A stretch of DNA of 64,000 nucleotides. It comes from Immundisolibacterales bacterium. GTDB lineage: Bacteria > Pseudomonadota > Gammaproteobacteria > HK1. The translations under genes and the position numbers were made by a program. Shown one piece after another: positions 17,588 to 26,480 of the stretch (position 1 is the first letter of the stretch; each line of letters starts with the position of its first letter). Under the pieces are notes generated by a model, which ran no database searches, had not been told where the DNA came from, and worked only from the letters and a program-made list of their open reading frames with translations. Location: assembly GCA_026712715.1 (NCBI GenBank), contig JAPOPW010000009.1, positions 62,001 through 126,000 on the forward strand, read 5' to 3'.

Positions 17588-18916
17588 ATGCGCATCGTTT
17601 CGCATCGGCGACCATCCGGCATGCACACCCTTCTGTTCCTCGATCCCGGACATTTTCACGCCGCCCTCACCTTGCGGGCCCGAAACCGCCGCGTTGACCC
17701 CGTCGTGCACCTCTACGCAAGGCCGGGACCGGAGCGCGACGCGTTCACCGCCCTCGTTCGTTCATTCAATTCGCGCGCCGACGCTCCGACGAGCTGGGAG
17801 CTCCACGTCCACGAGTCGAATGCGCCGGAACGGGCGCTCGTCGACGAGCGGCGCGGCACGATCGCAGTCCTCGCCGGGCGCAACCGGCCGAAGCTCGGGA
17901 CCATCGCGAACCTGCACGCGGCGGGTCTTCACGTGCTGGCCGACAAGCCGTGGCTGACCGATCCCGCCGCGCTTCCCGACCTGGAGCACGCAACCGCAGC
18001 GCGGCCGCTCGCGATTGACATCATGACCCTTCGCCATGACGTTGCCGCTCGGCTCGCCCACCGGATCGCCACTTCGCGCGAGCTGTTCGGGGGACTCGTC
18101 CGGAACTCCACCGAGCCGGCAATCGATCTGTTCTCGAAGCATCATCTGCTCAAGGTGGTGAACGGCGCGCCGCTCGAGCGCCCCCCCTGGTACTACGACA
18201 CCCGTATCCAGGGAAACGGACTCGTCGACATCCAGTCCCACATGACCGACCAGGCCCAGTGGCTCGTGGGGGACGGGCCGGGATTCGACTACGGGCGCGA
18301 CTTCGACCTCGAGGACGTCCGGCTCTGGAGCACGCCGGTGCCCCTCGACCTCTTCCGCGCCAGCACCGGGGTCGAGGAATTCCCCGAGACGCTCGCAGGC
18401 ACCGTGGAGGACGGGGTGCTCGACCTCGCGTGCAACGGAGAGATCCGGTACCGCCTGCGGGGAATCTCCGTCCGCCAGCGGGCCGAGTGGGGACAGCGTG
18501 AACCGGAGGGGGGAGGTGATGTCCAACGCACGACGGTGCACGGGGAACGGGCCACGATCGTCGCCCGCCGCGCTCCGGAAACCGCGTTCCGGGCCGAGCT
18601 GCACGTCACCCCGCGGGTCCCGGACCGGAGCTTCGGCATGCGGCTCGACGAGGCGTTCGCAAGGTGGGCGCGGGAGCTCCCCGGACTCGCGCGTCGGGAT
18701 TCGAGCCACGGACACGAGATCGTCATCCCGGACCGGTTGCAGACCCCGCACGAGTCGCATTTCGCCATGGCGCTCGACGATTTTCTCGACGTGCTCGACT
18801 CGAACGAATGGCCACGCAACCTTTCCGCCCGCATCCGGTCGCGGTACACGCTCCTTGCGAACGCGCACGAACGCTGTCCCCACCCGGTCGCTGCACCCTC
18901 GCCGGCCGGTCCGTGA
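17588..18916 (+). CDS. Gfo/Idh/MocA-like oxidoreductase with C-terminal Oxidoreduct_C domain
   Basis: 442-residue protein related to putative oxidoreductases that begin LLFLDPGHFHAALTLR; the family joins a Gfo/Idh-like NAD(P) fold to a distinct C-terminal domain. Visible blocks are AVLAGRNRPKLGTIANLHAAG, HVLADKPWL (the conserved EKP/DKP position of Gfo/Idh enzymes), GGLVRNSTEPAI and GLVDIQSHMTDQAQWL. The substrate is unknown; proximity to iolD/iolE suggests a polyol or sugar derivative. Start at 17588 because GAAGGA lies 11 bases upstream; ATG at 17621 matches the family N-terminus better and is equally possible. Confidence 0.8.
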   Translation: MRIVSHRRPSGMHTLLFLDPGHFHAALTLRARNRRVDPVVHLYARPGPERDAFTALVRSFNSRADAPTSWELHVHESNAPERALVDERRGTIAVLAGRNRPKLGTIANLHAAGLHVLADKPWLTDPAALPDLEHATAARPLAIDIMTLRHDVAARLAHRIATSRELFGGLVRNSTEPAIDLFSKHHLLKVVNGAPLERPPWYYDTRIQGNGLVDIQSHMTDQAQWLVGDGPGFDYGRDFDLEDVRLWSTPVPLDLFRASTGVEEFPETLAGTVEDGVLDLACNGEIRYRLRGISVRQRAEWGQREPEGGGDVQRTTVHGERATIVARRAPETAFRAELHVTPRVPDRSFGMRLDEAFARWARELPGLARRDSSHGHEIVIPDRLQTPHESHFAMALDDFLDVLDSNEWPRNLSARIRSRYTLLANAHERCPHPVAAPSPAGP

Positions 18917-19311
18917 CCGTGATGGAAGCCCGGCACGCCCCGGGGCCGCCATCGCGATTCGGACCGGAGCGGAGCGGTTCGCTCCATCGCCGGGAGACCG
19001 GTCCGTCCGGTCGTAGAATGGCGTCTGGACGGACGCGAAGCGCGCGTTGCCCCGGGGAGGACTCCGGGCTGCGAGAACGGCCTCGCCGGCGCTTCCGCCG
19101 GCGCGTCGTGCGAGATCAGGAATGCCGGGGGAATTTCGGGCCGGTTCCATGGCCGGCCGCGATGGCCACCCGACCCGGAAGCATGCGGCCGCGGAAGCCA
19201 TCCGCGAGCGATTCGTGCGGCGGGGGACCGGTCGGACCGAACCCGCCCGCGGTCGGACGCGGCCGGTGGACCCCCATCGACGCGGGCGCAACCGAAACGA
19301 AGGAGAGCGAG
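18917..19311. other. Intergenic region without recognised gene
   Basis: About 395 bases, very GC-rich. It contains a hairpin at 19084-19103 (CGCCGGCG, loop CTTC, CGCCGGCG), which may end transcription of the upstream oxidoreductase although no T-tract follows. A good AAGGAG ribosome-binding site for the VOC gene lies at 19300-19305. Frames open through the region show no recognisable protein. Confidence 0.4.
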
Positions 19312-19704
19312 ATGCCGGAGACGAGGCACGGACACTTCCACTGGAACGAGCTGAACACCTGGAACGTGGAGGAAGCGAGCGGGTTCTACGCCACGACGCT
19401 CGGCTGGGACTACGAACGGTTTCCCATGGCCGACGGCGGCGACTACGTGGTCTGCATGTCGGCCGGAGAGCCTGTCGCCGGCATCTTTCAGATTCGCGCG
19501 GGCATGGGTCTCGACGACGTGCCCGACCATTGGTTCGCCTATATCGCCGTCGACGACGTGGATGCCCGCCTCGAGGGAGTCGAAGCCGGCGGGGGGGCAA
19601 TCCTGCGCGAACCGTTCGACGTGCCCGGTGTCGGCCGGTTCTCCATCGTGCGAGACCGGGTAGGCGCGGTCGTCGGCTGGATCACGCCAGCCCCGTCGGA
19701 ATGA
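19312..19704 (+). CDS. VOC family (glyoxalase/bleomycin resistance-like) protein
   Basis: 130-residue vicinal-oxygen-chelate fold protein. The N-terminal strand GHFHWNELNTWNVEEASGFY provides the usual first metal-ligand position, followed by TTLGWDYERF; the second half has WFAYIAVDDVDARLEGVEAGG and GRFSIVRDRVGAVVGW. It belongs to the enzyme/antioxidant subgroup often annotated as glyoxalase-like; the substrate is unknown. Strong AAGGAG site 6 bases before the ATG. It lies between two catabolic oxidoreductases, all on the plus strand but with wide spacing. Confidence 0.87.
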   Translation: MPETRHGHFHWNELNTWNVEEASGFYATTLGWDYERFPMADGGDYVVCMSAGEPVAGIFQIRAGMGLDDVPDHWFAYIAVDDVDARLEGVEAGGGAILREPFDVPGVGRFSIVRDRVGAVVGWITPAPSE

Positions 19705-19911
19705 TGCGGCTGCACCGCCCCCGGGGCGGGCATCGGCTTCGAATCGACACTGCCCGCGCCCGGATCGGGCTTGCCGCGGGCCGATGGCGGCGGCCGTTTC
19801 GCGCCGGCGGCGACCGAACCCTCGACCCCGGCTAAGATCCTGCCGTCCGGCAACGTGGCGGGGTGCGGGGCCCGAGCCGCTGGCGGAAGGAACCAGAGGA
19901 GGATGACGCAA

Positions 19912-20997
19912 ATGAAGGCGGTGTTGGCAACCGAGCGCGACAACCTGGCCGTCGTCGACGTGGAGCTCGACCCGCCGCGCCGCGGCGAGGTGCGGGTGCG
20001 GATGATGGCGACCGGAGTGTGTCACTCCGACCTCTCCATCCTCAACGGGACGATTCCGAGCGCGTATCCCGTCGTTCTCGGACATGAGGGAGCGGGTATC
20101 GTCGAGGAGGTCGGCGAATCGGTGAGCCACGTCCGACCCGGCGACCACGTGGTGCTCTCGTTCGTCCCCCAGTGCGGAGAGTGTTTCCACTGCGTCCACG
20201 ACGAGCCCTATCTCTGCTCGGTCGCTCCGAACGAGGGCTTCCAGCTCGACGGCACCACCCGGGTCCACCGCAACGGGGAGGACGTGCGGGTGATGTCGTT
20301 CCTCGGCAACATGGCCGAGCAGGCAATCGTCCCCGCCATCTGCGTCGTGCCCATCGAGAAGGACATTCCCTTCCAGGTGGCGGCGCTCGTCGGATGCGGC
20401 ATCACCACCGGCGTGGGAGCGGCGATCAAGACGGCGGCGATGCGCCCGGGCTCGACCGCGGCGGTGTTCGGCTGCGGCGGCGTCGGTCTCTCCGTCATCC
20501 AGGGCTGCCGCATCGCCGGGGCGAAGCAGATCATCGCGGTGGACCTCTCGTCCGACAAGATGGAGATGGCGCGCACCTTCGGCGCCACGGACACGATCAC
20601 CCCGGGAGGACACGCGCTTCGCGAGATCATGGCGATGACCGGAGGCGTGGGCGTCGACTACGCGTTCGAAGTGATTGGCCTCCCCGCCACCATCGAGACC
20701 TGCGTCAAGGCCGCCCGCCGCGGCGGCACCGCGGTGCTGGTCGGGGTCGGACGGGCGCAAGAGCGTTTCTCCGTCAACTCCCTCATCCTTCCGCTCACCT
20801 CCAAGACGATCCGCGGCTGCATGTATGGAAGCGTCAACTTCAAGGTGGACTTCCCGATGTATCTCGATCTCTACCGCCGGGGTCTGCTCGATCTCGACCG
20901 CATGGTGACCAGCACCTACACGCTCGACGAGGCGCCACGGGCATTCGAGGACCTAGAGCGCGGGGTGAACGCCCGCGGGGTCATCCTGCACGGCTGA
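19912..20997 (+). CDS. Zn-dependent alcohol dehydrogenase (MDR, class III-like)
   Basis: Medium-chain dehydrogenase of 361 residues. Catalytic zinc ligands are in TGVCHSDLSI and GHEGAGIVEEVG; the structural zinc cysteines are in QCGECFHCVHDEPYLC. The NAD-binding Rossmann motif is VFGCGGVGLSVIQG, and VDLSSDKME has the Asp typical of NAD preference. It resembles class III/aryl-alcohol type enzymes. Start at ATG 19912, 9 bases after an AGGAGG; an ATG at 19903 overlaps that site and is unlikely. The EH gene downstream is convergent. Confidence 0.92.
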   Translation: MKAVLATERDNLAVVDVELDPPRRGEVRVRMMATGVCHSDLSILNGTIPSAYPVVLGHEGAGIVEEVGESVSHVRPGDHVVLSFVPQCGECFHCVHDEPYLCSVAPNEGFQLDGTTRVHRNGEDVRVMSFLGNMAEQAIVPAICVVPIEKDIPFQVAALVGCGITTGVGAAIKTAAMRPGSTAAVFGCGGVGLSVIQGCRIAGAKQIIAVDLSSDKMEMARTFGATDTITPGGHALREIMAMTGGVGVDYAFEVIGLPATIETCVKAARRGGTAVLVGVGRAQERFSVNSLILPLTSKTIRGCMYGSVNFKVDFPMYLDLYRRGLLDLDRMVTSTYTLDEAPRAFEDLERGVNARGVILHG

Positions 20998-21063
20998 CGC
21001 CACGGAATCCGCGCCGGGCCGCATCTCTTTGGCGGCGCCGGGACGGCGGGCATGCGCCGCCGG

Positions 21064-22227
21064 TCAGCGCATGCAGCCCCGGAAGAAGGCTCGCATGTCG
21101 GCCGCGAGGAGCTCCGGCTGCTCGAGCGCGGCAAAGTGTCCGCCCCGCGGCATCTCCGTCCAGCGCACGATGTCGTACGCCCGCTCCACCCATTGCCGCG
21201 GGCCGACCAGGATCTCCCGCGGGAAGACCGCCATCGCGGTCGGAACCTCGACTCGCTCCCCGGCCGCGAGGGTTCCGCGGCCCCCGGTGTGGATGTGCTC
21301 GTAGTAGATGCGGGCGGCCGACGCGATGCGGCCGGTCGTCCAGTAGAGCATCAGGTTGGTCAGGAACTCGTCGCGGGTCACCGCGTTCTCGAGGTCGCCG
21401 TCGCAGTCGGTCCACGCGGTGAACTTCTCGAGGAACCAGCCGAGGAGTCCGGCCGGGGAATCGTGCAGGCCGTACGCGAGCGATGTGGGGCGGGTGCCCT
21501 GGATCGCGAAGTAGGCCATGTCCTCCGCGAACGCCGAGCGCGCCCTGGCGAGCCAGCCCTTCTCCTCGTCGTCGAGGGGCCGCGCTCCGTCCCCCGTCTT
21601 CGCCCGGTACCCCTGCATGTTGAGGTGCAGGCCGACCACGGACTCGCGATGGCGCAGCGCCATCGCCGAAGTCACCAGCGCGCCCCAGTCGCCGCCCTGT
21701 GCCCCGTAGCGTTCGTACCCGAGCACGTCGTGCATGAGCGAGTGCATGAGCTCGCCGATCGCGCCGGGGTGCATTCCGGGCTCGCGCGGCGCCTCGGAGA
21801 ACGCAAAACCCGGGAGGGATGGAGCAACGACGTGAAACGCATCTTGCGGGTCGCCGCCATGGCGCTCCGGGTGCGTCAGCATCTCGATGATCCGATGGAA
21901 CTCGAAGAACGAGCCCGGCCAGCCGTGCTGGATGAGGAGCGGAGTGGCCCCGTGGTGCGGGGAGCGCTCGTGCACGAAGTGCATGCGCAGTCCGCCGACA
22001 GGCGCGGTGAAGTGATGGAACCGGTTCAACTCCGCTTCCGACGCCCGCCAGTCGTAGCCGTCCGCCCAATAGGCTGCATGGCGCCGGACCGCGCCGAGCT
22101 CCGCGCCCTGCCGCCAGCCGTACCCGTCGATCTGGTCCGGCCATCGGGTACGCACCAGCCGATCCCTGAGGTCCGCGAGGACTCCGTCCGGAACCTCGAT
22201 GCGAAACGGTACGGGGTTCACGGACAC
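21064..22227 (-). CDS. Epoxide hydrolase family protein (EHN, alpha/beta hydrolase)
   Basis: 387-residue alpha/beta hydrolase with an N-terminal epoxide hydrolase (EHN) domain, FRIEVPDGVLADLRDRLVRT to about residue 110. The oxyanion-hole region is LLIQHGWPGSFFEFHRI, the nucleophile is Asp in AQGGDWGALVTSA, and the catalytic His is in MPRGGHFAALEQPEL near the C-terminus. It probably opens epoxides to diols; the real substrate is unknown. The start is GTG at 22227. It is divergent from a LysR regulator across an AT-rich palindrome-containing gap, suggesting control by that regulator. Confidence 0.92.
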   Translation of the reverse strand: MSVNPVPFRIEVPDGVLADLRDRLVRTRWPDQIDGYGWRQGAELGAVRRHAAYWADGYDWRASEAELNRFHHFTAPVGGLRMHFVHERSPHHGATPLLIQHGWPGSFFEFHRIIEMLTHPERHGGDPQDAFHVVAPSLPGFAFSEAPREPGMHPGAIGELMHSLMHDVLGYERYGAQGGDWGALVTSAMALRHRESVVGLHLNMQGYRAKTGDGARPLDDEEKGWLARARSAFAEDMAYFAIQGTRPTSLAYGLHDSPAGLLGWFLEKFTAWTDCDGDLENAVTRDEFLTNLMLYWTTGRIASAARIYYEHIHTGGRGTLAAGERVEVPTAMAVFPREILVGPRQWVERAYDIVRWTEMPRGGHFAALEQPELLAADMRAFFRGCMR

Positions 22228-22395
22228 TCACGGACTCCTGAGCATTGTCTTCGAACGCTTCCATTCCAGGCGTGGCCGATACGACCGGGGTGGAAGCGGC
22301 ATCATTATCGCAAGGATTCCCCGTTTCCGACCCTGAATTCGGATCTTCGGTGCGAATAAATTCACAATTATAGAAATCTCTGACCCCAATGATTA

Positions 22396-22455
22396 CAAAA
22401 TTTGTTTTATTTATAGTGATCACTTGGCAACATCATGTTGATTAGGCATACTAAT
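22396..22455. promoter_or_regulatory. AT-rich palindrome cluster between epoxide hydrolase and LysR genes
   Basis: Four adjacent short dyads in a sharply AT-rich stretch: ACAAAATTTGT (22396-22406), AGTGATCACT (22415-22424), CAACATCATGTTG (22428-22440) and ATTAGGCATACTAAT (22441-22455). LysR-type regulators usually bind such T-N11-A-like dyads in the gap to their divergent target. The cluster ends 15 bases before the LysR start and lies about 170 bases from the hydrolase start, so autoregulation is the simplest reading. Confidence 0.55.
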
Positions 22456-22470
22456 TATTGGCTCGCTTGA

Positions 22471-23343
22471 TTGAACGACGCGTCACCCTTGAACATCGAG
22501 CACCTCAAGACCTTCCTCGACGTCGCCCGCACGGGAAGCTTTCACCGGTCGGCTCAACGCCTCCACGTGAGTCAGTCGACCGTGAGCGCGCGCATCCGGA
22601 CCCTGGAAGAGCAGATCGGCCAGATTCTCTTTCAGCGGCTGAAGAACGGTGCGGTACTGACCGGACCGGGCCGGCGCATGGCCCCCTATGCGGACACCGC
22701 GGTCCGTGCCTGGGAGCGCGGCCGCCAGTACCTTTCGCTCGTGGACACGCATCGAATCGAGTGTGCGCTGGGAGTCCAGTCGGCCCTGGCGGAGTGGATG
22801 GCGACCGCGTGGATCGCATGGGTGAACGAACGTCATCCGGAGATCGCTCTCCGGGTGGAGGCCGGCGACTCGGAACGACTCATGCGCGGACTCGACGACG
22901 CGTTCATAGATATTGCGGTGGCATTCCGGCCCCGGACCCAGCCCGGGCTCAAGATCGAAACTCTCTATACCGACGACCTCATCCTGGTATCGAGCGACGA
23001 ACGCTCCCTCGATCCGAACTGGCGTGACGACTACGTATTCGTGGACTGGGGCGAGACCTTCCGCGCCGCCTATGCCGATGCCTTTCCCGAACAGGGGATG
23101 CCTTCGATCCGAACCCCCCTTCCGGGCGTCGCACTCAGCCACATTCTGCTCCAGGGGGGCGCGGCCTATCTGACGCGTTCGATCGCGGGGCCGTGGATCG
23201 AGGACGGCAAGCTCCACGAGGTGCGTGACGCGCCATTCTTTCCGATACCGACCTTCGTCGTCTATCCCGCTGAACCGGTGGACCGGGAGATGCAGAGCGT
23301 CGCCCTCGAAGGGTTGATGCAGATCGTCCGCAACCACCGCTGA
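22471..23343 (+). CDS. LysR family transcriptional regulator
   Basis: 290-residue LTTR. The winged helix-turn-helix is at the N-terminus (NIEHLKTFLDVARTGSFHRS, then AQRLHVSQSTVSARIRTLEEQ), followed by a type-2 periplasmic-fold effector domain from about residue 95. Two in-frame TTG starts are possible, 22471 and 22489; the second gives MNIEHLKTF, the usual LysR N-terminus, but neither has a clear ribosome-binding site. Divergent from the epoxide hydrolase gene; the MFS carrier gene follows 75 bases downstream on the same strand. Confidence 0.94.
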   Translation: MNDASPLNIEHLKTFLDVARTGSFHRSAQRLHVSQSTVSARIRTLEEQIGQILFQRLKNGAVLTGPGRRMAPYADTAVRAWERGRQYLSLVDTHRIECALGVQSALAEWMATAWIAWVNERHPEIALRVEAGDSERLMRGLDDAFIDIAVAFRPRTQPGLKIETLYTDDLILVSSDERSLDPNWRDDYVFVDWGETFRAAYADAFPEQGMPSIRTPLPGVALSHILLQGGAAYLTRSIAGPWIEDGKLHEVRDAPFFPIPTFVVYPAEPVDREMQSVALEGLMQIVRNHR

Positions 23344-23418
23344 CCCTGCCGCCGCATCCCGTCGATCCGGGCCCGGACGGGCCCGTCTGCGCCGACCCGG
23401 CACGGTAGACTACCGCGG

Positions 23419-24642
23419 GTGAGCACCCGCCCGAATCCCCGGGACGAGCGCATCGATTCCGCCTACGCCTGGGTACGGGTCTTTGCCTCCGTCGCCATCA
23501 TGGCAATCGGGTTCTCCGGGCTCTATTCCATCGTCGTCGCCCTGAAGCCCGTCGCGGCCGACCTCGGCGCGACGCGCGGCGGGGTTTCCTTCGCCTACGC
23601 GGTATTGTTTGCCGGATTCGGCTTCGGCGGAATCCTGATGGGCTGGTGGTCGGACCGGGTCGGCATCATGTGGCCCACCCTCACCGGAAGCGTCGCCATC
23701 GCAGCCGGACTGTTCCTTGCCGGTCAGGCCACCGCGCTGTGGCAGATAGTGCTCGCGTTCGGATTCCTGGTCGGCTTCCTCGGCATGTCCTGCATGATGG
23801 TCCCGCTGGTCGCGAACATCACCCACTGGTTCGACCGCCGACGCGGTATCGCGACCTCCGTCGTAATCAGCGGCTCCTATCTGGCGGGCACGATGTGGCC
23901 TCCGTTGCTGCAGATCGGAATCGACGAGGTGGGCTGGCGCGAGACGTGGATGCGGGTCGGAATTCTCTGCCTGGTGGTGATGACGCCGCTCTCTTTGCTG
24001 CTGCGCCCGAGACTGAACATATCGTCGGATTCCGCTCGGGAGGACAGTCGCCGCCGCCGGGCGCTCGGTTTCACCCCCACGACCATGCAAGTCCTCCTAT
24101 GCATGGCCGGGCTCGGCTGCTGCGTCGCGATGGCGACCCCGCAGGCGCACATCGTCGCGCACGCGACCGACCTCGGACATCCCGCGGCGCGCGGCGCGGA
24201 GATGCTCTCCCTCGTATTCTTCGGCGGCTTCGTGAGCCGAATCATCTACGGCTGGGCCTCGGATCGAATCGGGGGGCTCCGGACCCTCGTCCTCGGGTCG
24301 GTGGGGCAGGCGGTGACCATCGCGTGCTTCATCCCCGTCGAGGGGCTGATCGAGCTCTACGTCGTGTGCGCCCTCTTCGGACTCAGCCAGGGCGGCATCG
24401 TTCCCTCTTACGCGCTCATCATCCGGCGTTACTATCTCGCCGGCGAGGCCGGCCTTCGGCTCGGCTGGATCATGCTGTTCACCATGCTCGGCATGGCTTT
24501 CGGGGGGGGGCTGGCCGGCGTGCTCTTCGACCTCACGGGCACCTACGCCACCGCGTTCACCGCGGCAATCGCGTTCAACGTGCTGAACCTTCTCATTGCC
24601 GCGCTGTTCCTGCTGAGATCGCGAATTCCGGTTTTTGCGTGA
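23419..24642 (+). CDS. MFS transporter
   Basis: Major facilitator of 407 residues with twelve predicted membrane helices, resembling the oxalate/formate and monocarboxylate group. The cytoplasmic loop 2-3 motif is GWWSDRVG, with its repeat GWASDRIGG after helix 8. The middle loop (RPRLNISSDSAREDSRRR) is hydrophilic. The start is GTG at 23419. The LysR gene lies 75 bases upstream, so carrier, regulator and epoxide hydrolase may serve one compound. The stop codon is part of a strong hairpin. Confidence 0.92.
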   Translation: MSTRPNPRDERIDSAYAWVRVFASVAIMAIGFSGLYSIVVALKPVAADLGATRGGVSFAYAVLFAGFGFGGILMGWWSDRVGIMWPTLTGSVAIAAGLFLAGQATALWQIVLAFGFLVGFLGMSCMMVPLVANITHWFDRRRGIATSVVISGSYLAGTMWPPLLQIGIDEVGWRETWMRVGILCLVVMTPLSLLLRPRLNISSDSAREDSRRRRALGFTPTTMQVLLCMAGLGCCVAMATPQAHIVAHATDLGHPAARGAEMLSLVFFGGFVSRIIYGWASDRIGGLRTLVLGSVGQAVTIACFIPVEGLIELYVVCALFGLSQGGIVPSYALIIRRYYLAGEAGLRLGWIMLFTMLGMAFGGGLAGVLFDLTGTYATAFTAAIAFNVLNLLIAALFLLRSRIPVFA

Positions 24643-24662
24643 TGCGCCGCGACGGCGCATCA
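24640..24662 (+). terminator. Hairpin overlapping MFS stop codon
   Basis: Perfect 10-bp stem, TGATGCGCCG / CGGCGCATCA, with a 3-base CGA loop; its first three bases are the MFS stop codon. No T-run follows, so it may stabilise the mRNA end or be a weak terminator. Confidence 0.45.
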
Positions 24663-24856
24663 TCACGAACGAACGGCGAGACCGCCCTTCGCGGCACGAC
24701 CGGACCGGGTCCGACCGCCGGTTGCCGGCCCGGGGCCGCGGCGGCGGGCTGCGGGCGAACGGCGGCACGCCAGGGTGCCTCCGGCATTTCGACCGGGGGA
24801 CGGACCCGCTACCATTCCCCGCTCGAACCGGGCGGAACACGAGGAAACCCGACCCC

Positions 24857-25513
24857 ATGAGCGACAAACCCGAAATGGTCCGGCTGGCGCCGCCGGACAC
24901 TCTGGACATGCCCATCGGCGAGGCGATGTTCACCCAGCGCGCCATCCGCCGCCTGGACCCCGGGCGGCCGATCTCGGACGAGCAGCTCCGCACCATTCTC
25001 GACGCCGGCTCCAAGGCCCCGAACGGGGCCAACCTGCAGCCCGGCCGCTTCCTCGTCGTACGCGACCGGGAACGAATCCGGAAATTCGGCGCGCTCTACC
25101 ACGAGGCGTGGTGGGCAAAGCGCCGTGACGAATACGGCTGGTCCTCCAAGGCGGACATTCCGGAGGGATCGCCGTACCGGATGCCCGCCCTGCTCGCCGA
25201 CGAGATGGTCGATGCGCCGGCCGTCATCCTCGCCTTTTCTCTGCCCTCCGGTGTGGCCGCTTCGTCGACCTTCCCGGCCGTGCAGAACATCCTGCTCGCG
25301 GCGCGTGCGCTCGGGATCGGCTCGGTGCTCACCACCTTGCATCCGGACGTCATGGATCGGGTTTACGCGATGTTCGGCGTCCCGCCGGAGATGGTGTTCC
25401 ACTGCTGCATCCCGCTCGGCCATCCGCGCGGGCGGTTCGGGCCGACCGCCCGTTACCCCACCTCGCACACCACCTCATGGGACGATTGGGGCAGCCGTCC
25501 GCCGTGGGAGTGA
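24857..25513 (+). CDS. Nitroreductase family protein
   Basis: 218-residue FMN-dependent nitroreductase-fold protein. The N-terminal FMN-binding region is FTQRAIRRLDPGRPISDEQL, followed by SKAPNGANLQPGRFLVV; the C-terminal part has FPAVQNILLAARALGIGSVLTT and PLGHPRGRFG, both family hallmarks. Reduces nitro compounds, quinones or similar with NAD(P)H; the true substrate is not evident. Start at ATG 24857. It lies between the MFS gene and the PhyH gene on the same strand but is separated from both by about 100-200 bases. Confidence 0.9.
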   Translation: MSDKPEMVRLAPPDTLDMPIGEAMFTQRAIRRLDPGRPISDEQLRTILDAGSKAPNGANLQPGRFLVVRDRERIRKFGALYHEAWWAKRRDEYGWSSKADIPEGSPYRMPALLADEMVDAPAVILAFSLPSGVAASSTFPAVQNILLAARALGIGSVLTTLHPDVMDRVYAMFGVPPEMVFHCCIPLGHPRGRFGPTARYPTSHTTSWDDWGSRPPWE

Positions 25514-25609
25514 CGCGACGCGCCATTTCCGGATAATGGACCGGCGGCCCGCGGTCGACGGCGCGGGCGGCCGGTGCCGGACAGAACCGATTGAGGGAGC
25601 GCGCAGACG

Positions 25610-26371
25610 ATGCTCACGAATTCCCAGTTGGAGCAGTACCACGAAGACGGCTACGTCATCCCCGACTACCGATTGCCGCAGGAGAACATCGAAGAGATCC
25701 GCGAGGCCCATGACCGGCTCCTCGCGAGACATCCGCAGTTCCTGAACTACTGTCCCAACGTGCTCGCCTTCGACCTTGCGTTCCTCAACCACGCCCGGGT
25801 TCCGGAGGTGCTGGACATGGTCGAGCAGGTACTCGGACCGGACTTCGCGCTCTGGAACTCGAGCTTCTTCGCCAAGCCGGCCCTGAACGGCCAGGCCACT
25901 CCGTGGCACCAGGACGGGGAATACTGGCCGATTCGTCCCCTCGCGACCTGCACGGTCTGGATCGCGGTGGACGACGCTACCTGCGAGAACGGCTGCCTTC
26001 GCTTCATCCGCGGCTCTCACAAGGCCAGGCGGCTGCTCGCCCACCAGACGAACTCAAGTCCCGACCTCACCCTGAACCAGGAGCTCGAGGACCGCGAGTA
26101 CGACGAGTCCCGGGCGGTGGACCTGGTGCTGGAGGCGGGGCAGATCTCGCTCCACGACGTGTACCTCGCGCACGGCTCCGAAGCGAACCGCTCGCCGCGC
26201 CCCCGCCGCGGGATGACCCTTCGCTACATGCCGACCACGTCGTTCTTCGACCGCGAGATCGCCGGGCAGCTCCATCGGGAGAAGGGCATCATGGACCACA
26301 CCCACCGAACCCTGTTCCTGATGCGCGGCGGCGACCCTTCCGGCCGGAACGACTTCCGCCTTCGCTGGTGA
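25610..26371 (+). CDS. Phytanoyl-CoA dioxygenase (PhyH) family protein
   Basis: 253-residue Fe(II)/2-oxoglutarate dioxygenase. The metal-binding HxD is in PWHQDGEYWPI, the distal His is in LAHGSEANRS, and the 2-oxoglutarate-binding Arg follows in RRGMTLRYMP; CENGCLRFIRGSHK is the usual conserved core. The reaction is hydroxylation of an unknown small molecule or lipid. Start at ATG 25610 with a GGGAG site upstream. Convergent with the LLM gene. Confidence 0.92.
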   Translation: MLTNSQLEQYHEDGYVIPDYRLPQENIEEIREAHDRLLARHPQFLNYCPNVLAFDLAFLNHARVPEVLDMVEQVLGPDFALWNSSFFAKPALNGQATPWHQDGEYWPIRPLATCTVWIAVDDATCENGCLRFIRGSHKARRLLAHQTNSSPDLTLNQELEDREYDESRAVDLVLEAGQISLHDVYLAHGSEANRSPRPRRGMTLRYMPTTSFFDREIAGQLHREKGIMDHTHRTLFLMRGGDPSGRNDFRLRW

Positions 26372-26480
26372 GAATGAACACGGATGCACGGTGTCTGCAC
26401 GTCAAGACGCAGCCGTCGATCGAGAGAGCCTCATTCGCATCGTGACGGCCGAAACCTGAGCGACCCGTGACACATGCCGG

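Noticed and set aside
14546-18916. A plus-strand frame open for more than 1,400 codons across iolD and the MaoC gene
   Set aside because: Most of it is antisense to clear iolD, iolE and MaoC genes and has shadow composition (Arg/Gly/Asp-rich). Only its 3' part, from 17588, is a real gene.
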